50,800 bases of DNA from Desulfobacterales bacterium (GTDB lineage: Bacteria > Desulfobacterota > Desulfobacteria > Desulfobacterales > Desulfobacteraceae): the NCBI GenBank assembly GCA_022361395.1, contig JAKSAX010000434.1:1-50800 (forward strand). Direction: 5' to 3'. A program made the translations under genes and the position numbers. The notes beneath the pieces were generated by a model. The model had not been told where the DNA came from. It was given only the letters and a program-made list of their open reading frames with translations, and made no database searches. Position 1 is the first letter of the stretch; each line of letters starts with the position of its first letter. Of this stretch, positions 25,165-33,326 are shown piece by piece.

Positions 25165-26760
25165 TCAGGAGCTGCAGGAGAGCATGGAGCACCCGGGTTT
25201 ATGCCGGGCCCACTCAGGCCGCTTTTCAGCAAACGTTTCCTTTCCCGGCTGGTCGTCATAGGGACGGCGGACAAGGTCCAGGAGTTCCCAGATCATTGAG
25301 TGATCCCCCTTTTCAGCTTTTTCAATGGCCATCTGCGCCAGGTAATTTCTCAGCACGTATCCGGGATTGACCCGGTTCATTCTTTTCCGCCGCCCTTTTT
25401 GATCCTCTTTTTTCAGTCTCAGCCCGTAAATCCGGAACCAGCGGTGGAATTGTTCAAGATAATTCTCTTCAAGCTGCCCGGGGCTGTACAGGGCAGGTGC
25501 CAGGAAGGCGGCCATTTCCTTCTTATTCCACTCCAGGTCCTGGTCGAATCCGGACAGCCTCCGGAAGAAAATCGTATAATCGGTTTCCACGGTCTGGAGG
25601 AGGCCCAAGAGGGATGCGATGATGGCATCGTCATTTTCAGCATCATAGGCTGAAAAACCGAGTTTCCCCGCCATCATTATTTTCCACCCCCGTGTATAGG
25701 TGGTGACGGCATCATCCAGGGCGGACTGGAGCGGTTCGGGATGACCTAAAACCGGAACAATGGCATTGGCCATCTGCCCCAGGTTCCACAGGGCAATCTG
25801 GGGCTGGTTCTTAAAGCAGTACCGCCTGCCTGCGGCATCTGTCGTATTGGGTGTCCAGTCCGGATCGTAATCTTCCAGCCACCCGTAAGGGCCGTAATCC
25901 AGGGTCAGCCCGAGAACGGACATATTGTCGGTGTTCATCACACCGTGGACAAACCCCACCCGCATCCAGTGGATGATCATGTCCATGGTCCGGTCACAGA
26001 TCTCCCTGAACCAGGCCTCGTATTTATCTTTGGTTTTTAAATGGGGAAAATCCGTTTTAATCGTATAGTCCGTGAATTGCCTGAGGGTCTCCGTATCCCC
26101 CTGGGCAGCCAGGATCTGGAAACTGCCGAACCGGGTGAATGATGGCGACATGCGGCAGATCACGGCACCGGGTTCCTCCTTTGGGTTACCGTCGTAGAAC
26201 ATATCCCGCTCCACCGGTTCTCCGGTAAGGGTCAGGCTCAGGGCCCTTGTGGTGGGGATGCCCAGATGGAACATGGCCTCACTGCATAAGAATTCCCGGA
26301 TGGAAGACCTTAATACGGCCAGGCCGTCCGCGGTCCTGGAATAAGGGGTTGGGCCGGCGCCTTTGAGCTGGAGCATCCACCGGTGTCCGGATGAGTTGAT
26401 CACCTCCGCAAGGTTGATGGCCCTGCCGTCCCCCAGCTGGCCTGCCCAGGTTCCGAACTGGTGTCCGCCGTAGCACATGGCAAAGGGGTCCATTCCGGGG
26501 AGCACGAGGTTGCCGGTGAACACCCGGGTAAAGGTCTCCGAGCGGCAGGCTGATTCATCCAGGTCAATAAGCCGGGCGGCCTCCCTGGAAAAGGCAACAA
26601 GTTCAGGGGCTGTGACTGCCGTGGGCAGGACACGGGAATAGCAGGCGTTTGGCACCTGGCGGCGGAAATTATTCAACTCCGGGTCAGCCGGAAGTTCCCG
26701 GGTAAACCGGTTGTCAAATTTCAATGCGTCCAAGGCAGGAACAGTCGGGTTGGGTGTCAT
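25165..26760 (-). CDS. selO: protein adenylyltransferase SelO (YdiU family), cysteine form
   Basis: 531 residues, full length for the family. SelO pseudokinases transfer AMP from ATP to Ser/Thr/Tyr of redox-linked proteins. Seen here are MCYGGHQFGTWAGQLGDGRAINLAE, the basic pocket LKGAGPTPYSRTADGLAVLRSSIREFLCSEAM, and the metal-binding HGVMNTDNMSVLGLTLDYGPYG. The C-terminus ends in CSMLSCSS. Eukaryotic SelO places selenocysteine near this end, while this gene has Cys codons and an ordinary stop, so it is not a selenoprotein. AAAGGAG lies five bases before the ATG. The stop is only ten bases from the convergent kinase stop. A redox-stress role fits the neighbouring ferritin-like gene upstream on the same strand. 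Confidence 0.95.
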   Translation of the reverse strand: MTPNPTVPALDALKFDNRFTRELPADPELNNFRRQVPNACYSRVLPTAVTAPELVAFSREAARLIDLDESACRSETFTRVFTGNLVLPGMDPFAMCYGGHQFGTWAGQLGDGRAINLAEVINSSGHRWMLQLKGAGPTPYSRTADGLAVLRSSIREFLCSEAMFHLGIPTTRALSLTLTGEPVERDMFYDGNPKEEPGAVICRMSPSFTRFGSFQILAAQGDTETLRQFTDYTIKTDFPHLKTKDKYEAWFREICDRTMDMIIHWMRVGFVHGVMNTDNMSVLGLTLDYGPYGWLEDYDPDWTPNTTDAAGRRYCFKNQPQIALWNLGQMANAIVPVLGHPEPLQSALDDAVTTYTRGWKIMMAGKLGFSAYDAENDDAIIASLLGLLQTVETDYTIFFRRLSGFDQDLEWNKKEMAAFLAPALYSPGQLEENYLEQFHRWFRIYGLRLKKEDQKGRRKRMNRVNPGYVLRNYLAQMAIEKAEKGDHSMIWELLDLVRRPYDDQPGKETFAEKRPEWARHKPGCSMLSCSS

Positions 26761-26818
26761 GGCACTCCTTTTACCGGATCGGGGTTAAGGTTTGCCTAAC
26801 AGGATAAGCACTAAAGGA

Positions 26819-27295
26819 TTAATCTGCAACCGGGGGATTTTGATAGGACCGGGCCATGAGGGTGAGTTTTTCCACATGGGCCATCTCTTCTTCAATAATT
26901 TTTCTCACCCCTTCCCGGGTGGCGTCCGATTCCAGAAAGGTCTCCAGGAATTCGTAAAAAAGAATGGTGTCGTTTTCAAACATGATAAAGGTCTTCAGCA
27001 TCTGTTCCGGGGTGTTGATCATGCCGAAGTCCACCTCATCCAGCGAGAGGCTGTTTTTACCCATCATTTCCTTTAATATATCGGGCAGCATCACCTCAAG
27101 GTCGTCATCCCCCTGGGGAAGCCTCTTTTTCTGGCTGAGAAACCAGTTGCTGTGACACTCCTCTTCATCTGCCATCCACTGAAGCAGGTCCAGAAGCTGT
27201 TTATCCTTTGTCTTTTCCATGGCCCTGCAATAGACGGCTTTTCCGTTTTCTTCCATTTTAACGGCAATGTCGAAAAGATCATTCTGGGTAAACAT
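26819..27295 (-). CDS. rubrerythrin-like ferritin-superfamily protein
   Basis: 158 residues, four-helix type. Two carboxylate/His motifs suit a di-iron site: EENGKAVYCRAMEK with MADEEECHSNWF in the first half, and MFENDTILFYEFLETF with IIEEEMAHVEKL in the second. There is no C-terminal rubredoxin domain, so it is shorter than classical rubrerythrin. Family members reduce peroxide or store or sense iron in anaerobes. It lies 58 bases upstream of selO on the same strand and is divergent from the triple zinc-ribbon gene. Both facts suggest an oxidative-stress neighbourhood, but the electron donor is unknown. Confidence 0.83.
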   Translation of the reverse strand: MFTQNDLFDIAVKMEENGKAVYCRAMEKTKDKQLLDLLQWMADEEECHSNWFLSQKKRLPQGDDDLEVMLPDILKEMMGKNSLSLDEVDFGMINTPEQMLKTFIMFENDTILFYEFLETFLESDATREGVRKIIEEEMAHVEKLTLMARSYQNPPVAD

Positions 27296-27353
27296 GGATG
27301 AAGTCCTCTGCTGAATTTATATGCGATTGCCCTGGGGCCCTAACGCCCGGCGG

Positions 27354-27384
27354 TTGACATTTCTCCGGGCACTGATCATATTAT
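27354..27384 (+). promoter_or_regulatory. candidate sigma-70-type promoter for the triple zinc-ribbon gene
   Basis: TTGACA (27354-27359) is followed by TATTAT (27379-27384) after 19 bases. The spacing is two longer than ideal, and an overlapping CATATT gives 17. It lies about 65 bases upstream of the start codon. Confidence 0.45.
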
Positions 27385-27449
27385 ACTAAGTTTCGGTTTG
27401 AAAGTCTTTATCTAAACTTTATCTGAAATATCTTTATCAGGAGGTGGTT

Positions 27450-27680
27450 ATGAGTGATCTGAACGCCTGCAAGACCTGTGGCAAAGTGGCGGAGGATCCC
27501 GGGCATCTTTGCGCCCCGGTGACCCTTGGAAAAGCCTATGTCTGTCAAGACTGCGGAGAATCCTCCCTGGATGCCAGGCATGTGTGCAAGCCCAAACTTG
27601 AAAAGTTGAAATATACCTGTGAGAACTGCGGCCGGCTCGCCGTTGAGCAGGATAAGCTCTGTAAACCCAAGGAAATCTAA
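27450..27680 (+). CDS. small protein of three tandem zinc-ribbon-like Cys repeats
   Basis: 76 residues. Three repeats of about 25 residues each have the layout C-x2-C-G followed after some ten residues by C-x-P: CKTCGK...LCAP, CQDCGE...VCKP and CENCGR...LCKP. The nine cysteines suggest binding of Zn or Fe, with each repeat offering three ligands. The ATG at 27450 is preferred because AGGAGG lies six bases before it. A GTG at 27444 lies inside that site. A promoter lies upstream and a strong terminator downstream, so it is a single-gene transcript. A related gene starts at 50660. I do not recognise a named family or function. Confidence 0.75.
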   Translation: MSDLNACKTCGKVAEDPGHLCAPVTLGKAYVCQDCGESSLDARHVCKPKLEKLKYTCENCGRLAVEQDKLCKPKEI

Positions 27681-27708
27681 GGGATCGCGTAAAAATAACT
27701 TCAAAATT

Positions 27709-27746
27709 ATCCCTGTTCCTGCAAATACTGCCGGGACAGGGATTTT
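27709..27746 (+). terminator. rho-independent terminator of the zinc-ribbon gene
   Basis: ATCCCTGTTCC (27709-27719) pairs with GGGACAGGGAT (27733-27743) with one G-U pair around a 13-base loop. It is followed by TTTT and, six bases on, a run of seven T. Confidence 0.75.
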
Positions 27747-27843
27747 AACTGCTTTTTTTGCCCGGCCTATTGATTTATACCGGTAAACCTCCTATAGAAA
27801 CTATACACAAATTACAACCGGACCCCGCTTTATACAATAGACC

Positions 27844-30021
27844 ATGGCAATGGAACGCATATTTGAGAAAATAAAAACATCCAACCATCTGCCCCAGCTC
27901 CCCCAGGTGATGCTGAAGCTGGTGAAAGCCTGTGGTAACGACAATACCAATATCGAACAATTGACCGGAATCATTGCCACGGATCCCTCTTTAACTTCAA
28001 AACTGCTTCAGATCATTGCCTCCCCCTATGTCAACCTGCCCAAACAGGTGAACACCATAAAGACAGCCGTTGTATATCTTGGGCTGGACACCATACGGAA
28101 CATCGCCATCAGTTCTTCGGCCATGCACTTTTTCAAAATGTCGAAACTATTACCGGATTTTGACATCACCCGGTTCTGGTACCACTCCTACAAATGTGGC
28201 GTCCTGGCCCGGCGAATCGCGGTTGAGGAGGGACAGGCCAATCCGGATGAGTTTTTTCTGGCAGGACTGCTTCACGATATGGGAAGCCTGGTGCTCATGC
28301 GGACCTTTCCCAAGGCCTACGGATCTGTCCTGGATGCGGTTAGAACAGGCAGCCGCCAGGGGGATGCGGAAATGGAGCGGTTTAATGTGGATACCCCCCG
28401 GGTCAGCGCCTGGCTCTTTAACCAATGGCAGTTGAATCCCATGACCTCTGATGCGGTTCTGTTTTTGAATGAATCCCCGGAGAAAATCCAGGGCGAACTG
28501 GCCCACGTGAAAATTCTTTATACGGCCAATATCCTGTCCGAAGAAGATGCCATGGACCGCGTGGATGACATGGCCGCAATGAGCGGTATCCCGGAGGTGC
28601 GCCTGGGCCAGGTAATTACAGAAGCTGAAGATGAAGTGGATAAGATGGCCAGGAGCCTCGGGGTCAGCATAAAAAAGAGCAGCAGCAAAGAGATCGATCA
28701 GGCTGTTGCCATGGAAATAAAGGATCTCTCCCTGTTTTACGGTACGCTGGATAACCTTCTGGAAGCCAGGGACCCGGCCAGGGTACTGGATATCGTTCAA
28801 AAGGGGCTGGAAATAAATTTTCATATACCGCGTATCTTTTTCTTTCTTATGGACGGGGAAAGGAATTTGCTCACCGGAACCTGCCATCCGGATGACCGTC
28901 ATCATAATATTGTGCGGAGCATTGCCCTGCCCATGGATAATTCCACAAGCCTTCTCGTGGCATCGGCGAAAAATGCTGAGGTTCAAACCAGTTTCAGCAG
29001 GGGCAAACTTGCTGCCTCAGATACCCAGATTATCCGGCTTCTGGAAACCCGGGGCCTGTACTGCATCCCCATGGTATCCGGCGGCAGGCCTATGGGGGTC
29101 ATGGCACTGGGGGTGGACAGGGAGACGGCCAAGGTACTGGACGGTAATCAGGGATTGCTCAACCTGTTTTCCAGACAGGCCGGCACCTGCCTGGAAAACA
29201 TCGAATTCCACCGGGCTTATGCCAGCGATATCAACGAAAAAAAGATGGAAGCCTATGCCGCTCTGACCGATAAAGTGGTTCACGAAATCAACAATCCGGT
29301 GGTCATTATCAAAAATTATCTGGAAACCCTCAAACTGAAACTGCCGGAAAACCATCCGGCCCAGGAGGAGTTATCCGTGATCGGGGAAGAGATGTTCCGG
29401 GTCTCATCCCTTCTGGACGGGCTGTCCAGCTATGCAAAACCGAAGATCGGCGGCCTTGATGTCATTGATGTCAACCGGACATGCGCCAGGGTTCTTGAGG
29501 TGCTGAAAAAATCCATTCTCCTGCCAAGGCAGATTAAGGCTGTGGCCAGCTTTGACAGGGATCTCCCGGAAATTAAAATGGATGGAAACGGTTTGAAGCA
29601 GGTCCTGATCAACCTGGTCAAAAATGCAGCCGAAGCCATGGGTAAGGGAGGGGAGATCCACGTGTCCACCCGGCTTTTGCCCGGCTCTGCCAAGGTGCTC
29701 ATTGATGAGAAAAAGAAGATTCCGGGACGTATGGAGATAACCATCCGGGATACAGGCCCCGGAATTCCGCCACACATAAAGGAGAGGTTGTTCGAGCCCT
29801 ACAACTCCACCAGGAAAAACGGCAGGAACTCGGGCCTGGGGCTTGCCATTGTCCACTCCATTGTCAAGGAGATGAACGGTAAAATAACCTGTGACAGCCG
29901 GGAAGGCCTGGGTACAAGTTTTTCAGTCTGCCTGCCCCTGGCTCCCCAATCACCCGGAAAAGCCGCTTCGGAGGGTGCTCCGGCAAAATCAGCGGCTCCG
30001 GCGGAGACCTCCCATGACTAA
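27844..30021 (+). CDS. HDOD-domain, GAF-domain sensor histidine kinase
   Basis: 725 residues, soluble. Residues about 10-215 are an HDOD domain (LPQLPQVMLKLVKACGNDNTNIEQLTGIIATDPSLTSKLLQIIASPYV, then FFLAGLLHDMGSLVL). A GAF domain spans about 300-455. The kinase core has His480 in VVHEINNPVVII, a conserved N-box with NLVKNAAEAM, and ATP-lid motifs DTGPGIPP and GRNSGLGLAIVHSIV. The tail is Ala/Pro rich. HDOD modules are protein-protein signalling domains, and fusion to a kinase suggests stress or cell-cycle input. The stop codon overlaps the next start (ATGACTAA, 30014-30021), and that gene in turn overlaps a ParA/MinD gene, so all three are translationally coupled. Confidence 0.92.
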   Translation: MAMERIFEKIKTSNHLPQLPQVMLKLVKACGNDNTNIEQLTGIIATDPSLTSKLLQIIASPYVNLPKQVNTIKTAVVYLGLDTIRNIAISSSAMHFFKMSKLLPDFDITRFWYHSYKCGVLARRIAVEEGQANPDEFFLAGLLHDMGSLVLMRTFPKAYGSVLDAVRTGSRQGDAEMERFNVDTPRVSAWLFNQWQLNPMTSDAVLFLNESPEKIQGELAHVKILYTANILSEEDAMDRVDDMAAMSGIPEVRLGQVITEAEDEVDKMARSLGVSIKKSSSKEIDQAVAMEIKDLSLFYGTLDNLLEARDPARVLDIVQKGLEINFHIPRIFFFLMDGERNLLTGTCHPDDRHHNIVRSIALPMDNSTSLLVASAKNAEVQTSFSRGKLAASDTQIIRLLETRGLYCIPMVSGGRPMGVMALGVDRETAKVLDGNQGLLNLFSRQAGTCLENIEFHRAYASDINEKKMEAYAALTDKVVHEINNPVVIIKNYLETLKLKLPENHPAQEELSVIGEEMFRVSSLLDGLSSYAKPKIGGLDVIDVNRTCARVLEVLKKSILLPRQIKAVASFDRDLPEIKMDGNGLKQVLINLVKNAAEAMGKGGEIHVSTRLLPGSAKVLIDEKKKIPGRMEITIRDTGPGIPPHIKERLFEPYNSTRKNGRNSGLGLAIVHSIVKEMNGKITCDSREGLGTSFSVCLPLAPQSPGKAASEGAPAKSAAPAETSHD

Positions 30022-30991
30022 AACCGGCGATATAATGGTGGAGGAAGGCCTTGTCAGCCCCGGGGATGTGGATCAGGTCCTGGCCATACAGGAGAAAAAC
30101 CGGACCTCCCTGACCCGGAACCGGGGTCAGCTCTTCGGCATGGTTCTCTGCGACCTGAACCTGGTGACCCCTCTGGATACCTATTGCGTGCTGGACAAAC
30201 ATGAAAAACTGATATCTGTCAGCGATTTTCTTGTCCAGAAAAATATTGTAACCCAATCCAGGATTGACCGGGCCAGGGCAAGGGCCAGGGCCAAAGACAT
30301 TCCCTTTATCTCCTATCTGCTTGAGGATCAGATCGTTCCCAAGACACTTCTCCAGCAGGTTCTGTTTGATCTTTTTCATATTCCGTTCCGGTCTGTCTCC
30401 GATGTTGTGTTTAATCAGACCAGCCGGGACAAGCTCTCCGGGATTATCGACAAAGAGCAGGCCGGGGAACACAAGGTTATCCCTCTTCAGCTCACGGGAA
30501 ATACGCTTCTTGCCGGGATTACGGATCCGGACAACCTTGTTTTTTTAAGGGAGCTTGATCAGCAGTTCCCCCAATACCGGTTCTCTCCCGTGTTTATTCC
30601 CTTTTCCGGGTTTACCTGGTTTTATAAACTGTTGTACAGGGAAAACTGGGGCGCAAAGAAGGCCAACAACATGCCGGTGGACCTGTCCCTGCTGATGAAA
30701 TTTTCAGTTTCCGTCACAGATCCGGACCGGGATAAAAAAAAGATTCTCTCCCTGTATGACCGGTATGAACAGGTCCGGATGCAAAGCCGGAATCAGGAGG
30801 AAAAACGATCTGCCGCTCCTGTCAGGAATCCGGATGACCGGTCCGGACTGTTTTTCACCTTTATCCGTCAGAATTATACCCGGATTTCCCGGGAGTACAA
30901 TTGCAGCGGTGTTGAATTTTCATTGAAGAAAACCGATGACCGGTTGATGGTGACGGCCCTGCCCCAAAAGGAGCGCTCATGGCAAAAGTGA
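30014..30991 (+). CDS. MshEN-like (GspE N-terminal type) protein without ATPase domain
   Basis: 325 residues. The start ATG lies within the end of the kinase gene. The sequence has three helical repeats: DIMVEEGLVSPGDVDQVLAIQE, VSDFLVQKNIVTQSRIDRARARA and YLLEDQIVPKTLLQQVLFDLFHIPF. A strand-rich part follows (HKVIPLQLTGNTLLAGITDPDNLVFLRELDQQFP). This is the layout of the MshE/GspE N-terminal domain, which binds c-di-GMP or docks ATPases, but no Walker motifs follow. The last 90 residues are charged and unassigned. Because it is coupled to an HDOD kinase and a ParA/MinD ATPase, I infer an adaptor that links signalling to localisation. Whether it binds c-di-GMP cannot be told from sequence alone. 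Confidence 0.72.
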   Translation: MTKTGDIMVEEGLVSPGDVDQVLAIQEKNRTSLTRNRGQLFGMVLCDLNLVTPLDTYCVLDKHEKLISVSDFLVQKNIVTQSRIDRARARARAKDIPFISYLLEDQIVPKTLLQQVLFDLFHIPFRSVSDVVFNQTSRDKLSGIIDKEQAGEHKVIPLQLTGNTLLAGITDPDNLVFLRELDQQFPQYRFSPVFIPFSGFTWFYKLLYRENWGAKKANNMPVDLSLLMKFSVSVTDPDRDKKKILSLYDRYEQVRMQSRNQEEKRSAAPVRNPDDRSGLFFTFIRQNYTRISREYNCSGVEFSLKKTDDRLMVTALPQKERSWQK

Positions 30992-32049
30992 TCACTGTTG
31001 CATCAGGAAAAGGCGGGGTGGGAAAGACCAGCATCAGCCTGAATCTTTCCCTGGCCCTGGCCGCTGCAGGATACCGGGTCTGTCTCTTTGATGCCGACCT
31101 GGGGCTTGCCAATGTGAACATTCTTACGGGCCTCTATCCCGAACACGGCCTTGCCGAAGTGATTGACGGCAGTCAGGGACTGGCAGATATCATGATAAGG
31201 GATTTTAACGGCATTGATATCATTCCGGGCAGTTCAGGGGTGGAAAAACTGGCGGATCTCAGCGGGGATGAAGCCGGGCGGCTGATCTCTTCCTTTCTGG
31301 GCCTGTCTGCCTATGACTATTTTATTCTGGACACCTCTGCAGGTATCTCTGCCCAGGTCCTGTCCTTCTGCCGGGCCTCCCACGAGATGATACTGGTGGC
31401 CACACCCGAACCCACCTCACTCACCGATGCCTATTCCCTGCTCAAGGTGATGGCCAAGGGCAAGGCCATGCCGAAGGTCCGGGTGGTCATCAACCAGGTC
31501 CGGTCGGCAGCCGCAGCCAAACAGGCCTACACCAAGCTGAAAAAGACGGTTCATAAGTTTTTATCTGTCAGGGTCTCCCCCCTGGGTATCCTGGCCCGGG
31601 ATCCCAATGTGCCCATTGCCGTTGTTTCCCAGGTTCCCTTTTTTACCCTTTTTCCGGATACCCCGGCAACCCGGTGTATCAAGGCCATTGCCCTGAAACT
31701 GATACGGAACCCGGGGCAGGACATACCGGTGGAGGCGTTCTGGAATCAGTGTTTGAAACTTTTGGCCAAAGGGAGGCCCGAGCCCGGGGCAGGTGTTGAG
31801 GCGTCCTCTCAGGAACCGGTCCCGCAGGCGGTGGTTTTGGAAGACCGGGCCGCCCTTGAGAACCGCCTGGCAGGTATTGAGGATAACATGTCCCGTCTGC
31901 TGGCGGAGATGGCAGAGATCAAATCCCTGCTCAGCAGGTCCGGGATGAAACCGGTGCTGCCGGCGGAATCTCCCGTGCCCGGGGAACACAGGATTATTTC
32001 CCGGCCCTTTGAGTTGAACTTTGAAGCCTGGGTGGCCAACCGGAAATAG
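30979..32049 (+). CDS. ParA/MinD-family ATPase (FlhG/FleN-like)
   Basis: 356 residues. The deviant Walker A motif GKGGVGKTS (residues 10-18) with N-terminal signature Lys is followed by LFDADLGLANVNILTGLYPEHGL and DYFILDTSAGISAQVLSF, typical of the MinD/FlhG branch. The C-terminal 100 residues are a Pro/Glu-rich linker and a coiled coil (NRLAGIEDNMSRLLAEMAEIKSLL), ending in a motif with Arg/Lys. These enzymes cycle on membranes or DNA to position structures such as flagella, pili or chemosensory arrays. It overlaps the preceding gene by 13 bases. No flagellar gene is near, so its cargo is probably linked to the two coupled signalling proteins. Confidence 0.88.
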   Translation: MAKVITVASGKGGVGKTSISLNLSLALAAAGYRVCLFDADLGLANVNILTGLYPEHGLAEVIDGSQGLADIMIRDFNGIDIIPGSSGVEKLADLSGDEAGRLISSFLGLSAYDYFILDTSAGISAQVLSFCRASHEMILVATPEPTSLTDAYSLLKVMAKGKAMPKVRVVINQVRSAAAAKQAYTKLKKTVHKFLSVRVSPLGILARDPNVPIAVVSQVPFFTLFPDTPATRCIKAIALKLIRNPGQDIPVEAFWNQCLKLLAKGRPEPGAGVEASSQEPVPQAVVLEDRAALENRLAGIEDNMSRLLAEMAEIKSLLSRSGMKPVLPAESPVPGEHRIISRPFELNFEAWVANRK

Positions 32050-32052
32050 CCG

Positions 32053-33216
32053 TTAGTCTATCCCAAGATCATTCATACAGCGCAGCAGTTCCTCTTTATC
32101 CCCGGTATGTTTGCCCCGGTCATCGGATAATTTTACCGTGGGTTTCCAGTCCGTATCCGGTCCGGTGCTGCATCCGGACAGCTTGATAACGATGTTCAGC
32201 GGTGTGGTTCCTACATCATTGGTCAGGTTGGTGCCGATACCATAGGCATCCTTTATTCTGCCGTCACATGCCCGGTGAATGGCCAGGGCACGGTCCGGAT
32301 CAAGACCGTCGGAAAAGACAATTGTTTTTGAGGCCGGATCAATACCAAGGGTTTTATAGTGGTCAATCATCGTTTGAATGAATGCCAGGGGATCGCCTGA
32401 ATCCTGGCGGACCCCGTCAAATATGGCTGCCCGGTGGTGGAAATCTTTCAGGAACACCGCCGTGGTATAGGTATCGGTGAGGGCAATGCCCAGAACACCG
32501 GGATAGATTTTCAGCCATGCATCCATGGCCACGGCATTGGCGGTGCTGTAGTTTCCCAGGGCAGAGTGGAACATGATCCATTCATGGGCCAGGGTGCCGA
32601 CGGGCGTGAGGCCGAACTTTTTTGCCAGGTGCACATTGCTTGTACCCGTGAGGCTGTGGGAGTCCATCGCCAGGATATCCCGGATGAGATACTCATGGTT
32701 GGCTGAAGAGAAGCGCCGCCGGGTGCCGAAATCCACAAATTTGACGCTGTTGCCGGCCATCAGTCCCGCTTTGGCCCGGTTCCGTTCACGGATCTTCTCC
32801 CGGCTGAGAATGTCCGGCCGGGTCATGGCAAAGAACGTCTCGCTGATGATGGCCATGAGCGGTACTTCCCAGAGAATGGTTCTGCACCAGTTTCCCTTTA
32901 CCGAAACAGCGAGCCGGTCTCCCTCCTGCAGGACCGTGACTTCTCCGGGGTCATACCGGTAGGACGAAAGGAAATCCAGATACGCCGGGGTAAAATAGGG
33001 ACAGGTTGTTCCGAGCCATTTTTTTTGATCTGAAGTCAGCCCCATACCTGCCATTTTCATGATCTCCTGTTTGACTTTTTGGCCCAGCCCTCCGGGAAAG
33101 GGGGTGCCCCCCCTGTTGGTCAGCCGGTATTCGGCCAGGGCATCGGGATAGAGGCGCAGGACGGCCTGCTGCATAGTGAACTTATACAGGTCGTTGTCAA
33201 GGATACTACGGATCAT
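32053..33216 (-). CDS. pncB: nicotinate phosphoribosyltransferase
   Basis: 387 residues. It forms nicotinate mononucleotide from nicotinate, PRPP and ATP in the NAD salvage (Preiss-Handler) route. The family pattern is clear: ILDNDLYKFTMQQAVLRLYPDALAEYRLTNR, FVDFGTRRRFSSANHEYL, TGTSNVHLAKKFGLTPVGTLAHEW with the His that is phosphorylated in PncB, and DGVRQDSGDPLAFI with IVFSDGLDPD for PRPP. AAAGG precedes the ATG. It ends three bases from the convergent ParA stop. With pncA at 34601 it completes conversion of nicotinamide to NaMN, though the yeiH gene lies between them and transcription directions differ. Confidence 0.95.
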   Translation of the reverse strand: MIRSILDNDLYKFTMQQAVLRLYPDALAEYRLTNRGGTPFPGGLGQKVKQEIMKMAGMGLTSDQKKWLGTTCPYFTPAYLDFLSSYRYDPGEVTVLQEGDRLAVSVKGNWCRTILWEVPLMAIISETFFAMTRPDILSREKIRERNRAKAGLMAGNSVKFVDFGTRRRFSSANHEYLIRDILAMDSHSLTGTSNVHLAKKFGLTPVGTLAHEWIMFHSALGNYSTANAVAMDAWLKIYPGVLGIALTDTYTTAVFLKDFHHRAAIFDGVRQDSGDPLAFIQTMIDHYKTLGIDPASKTIVFSDGLDPDRALAIHRACDGRIKDAYGIGTNLTNDVGTTPLNIVIKLSGCSTGPDTDWKPTVKLSDDRGKHTGDKEELLRCMNDLGID

Positions 33217-33326
33217 GGGTGTTGCCTTTCGTCTTTATTAAAATTCAGCCAATTCTAAAGACGATAATATCCTCTGGCTTTGGTTTTGTATAGACCCTAA
33301 AACCTCTGTGCCGGAAGTAATCCGGT

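Noticed and set aside
26693-26760. Alternative longer starts for selO
   Set aside because: AAAGGAG lies five bases before the ATG at 26760 and the N-terminus matches the family length.
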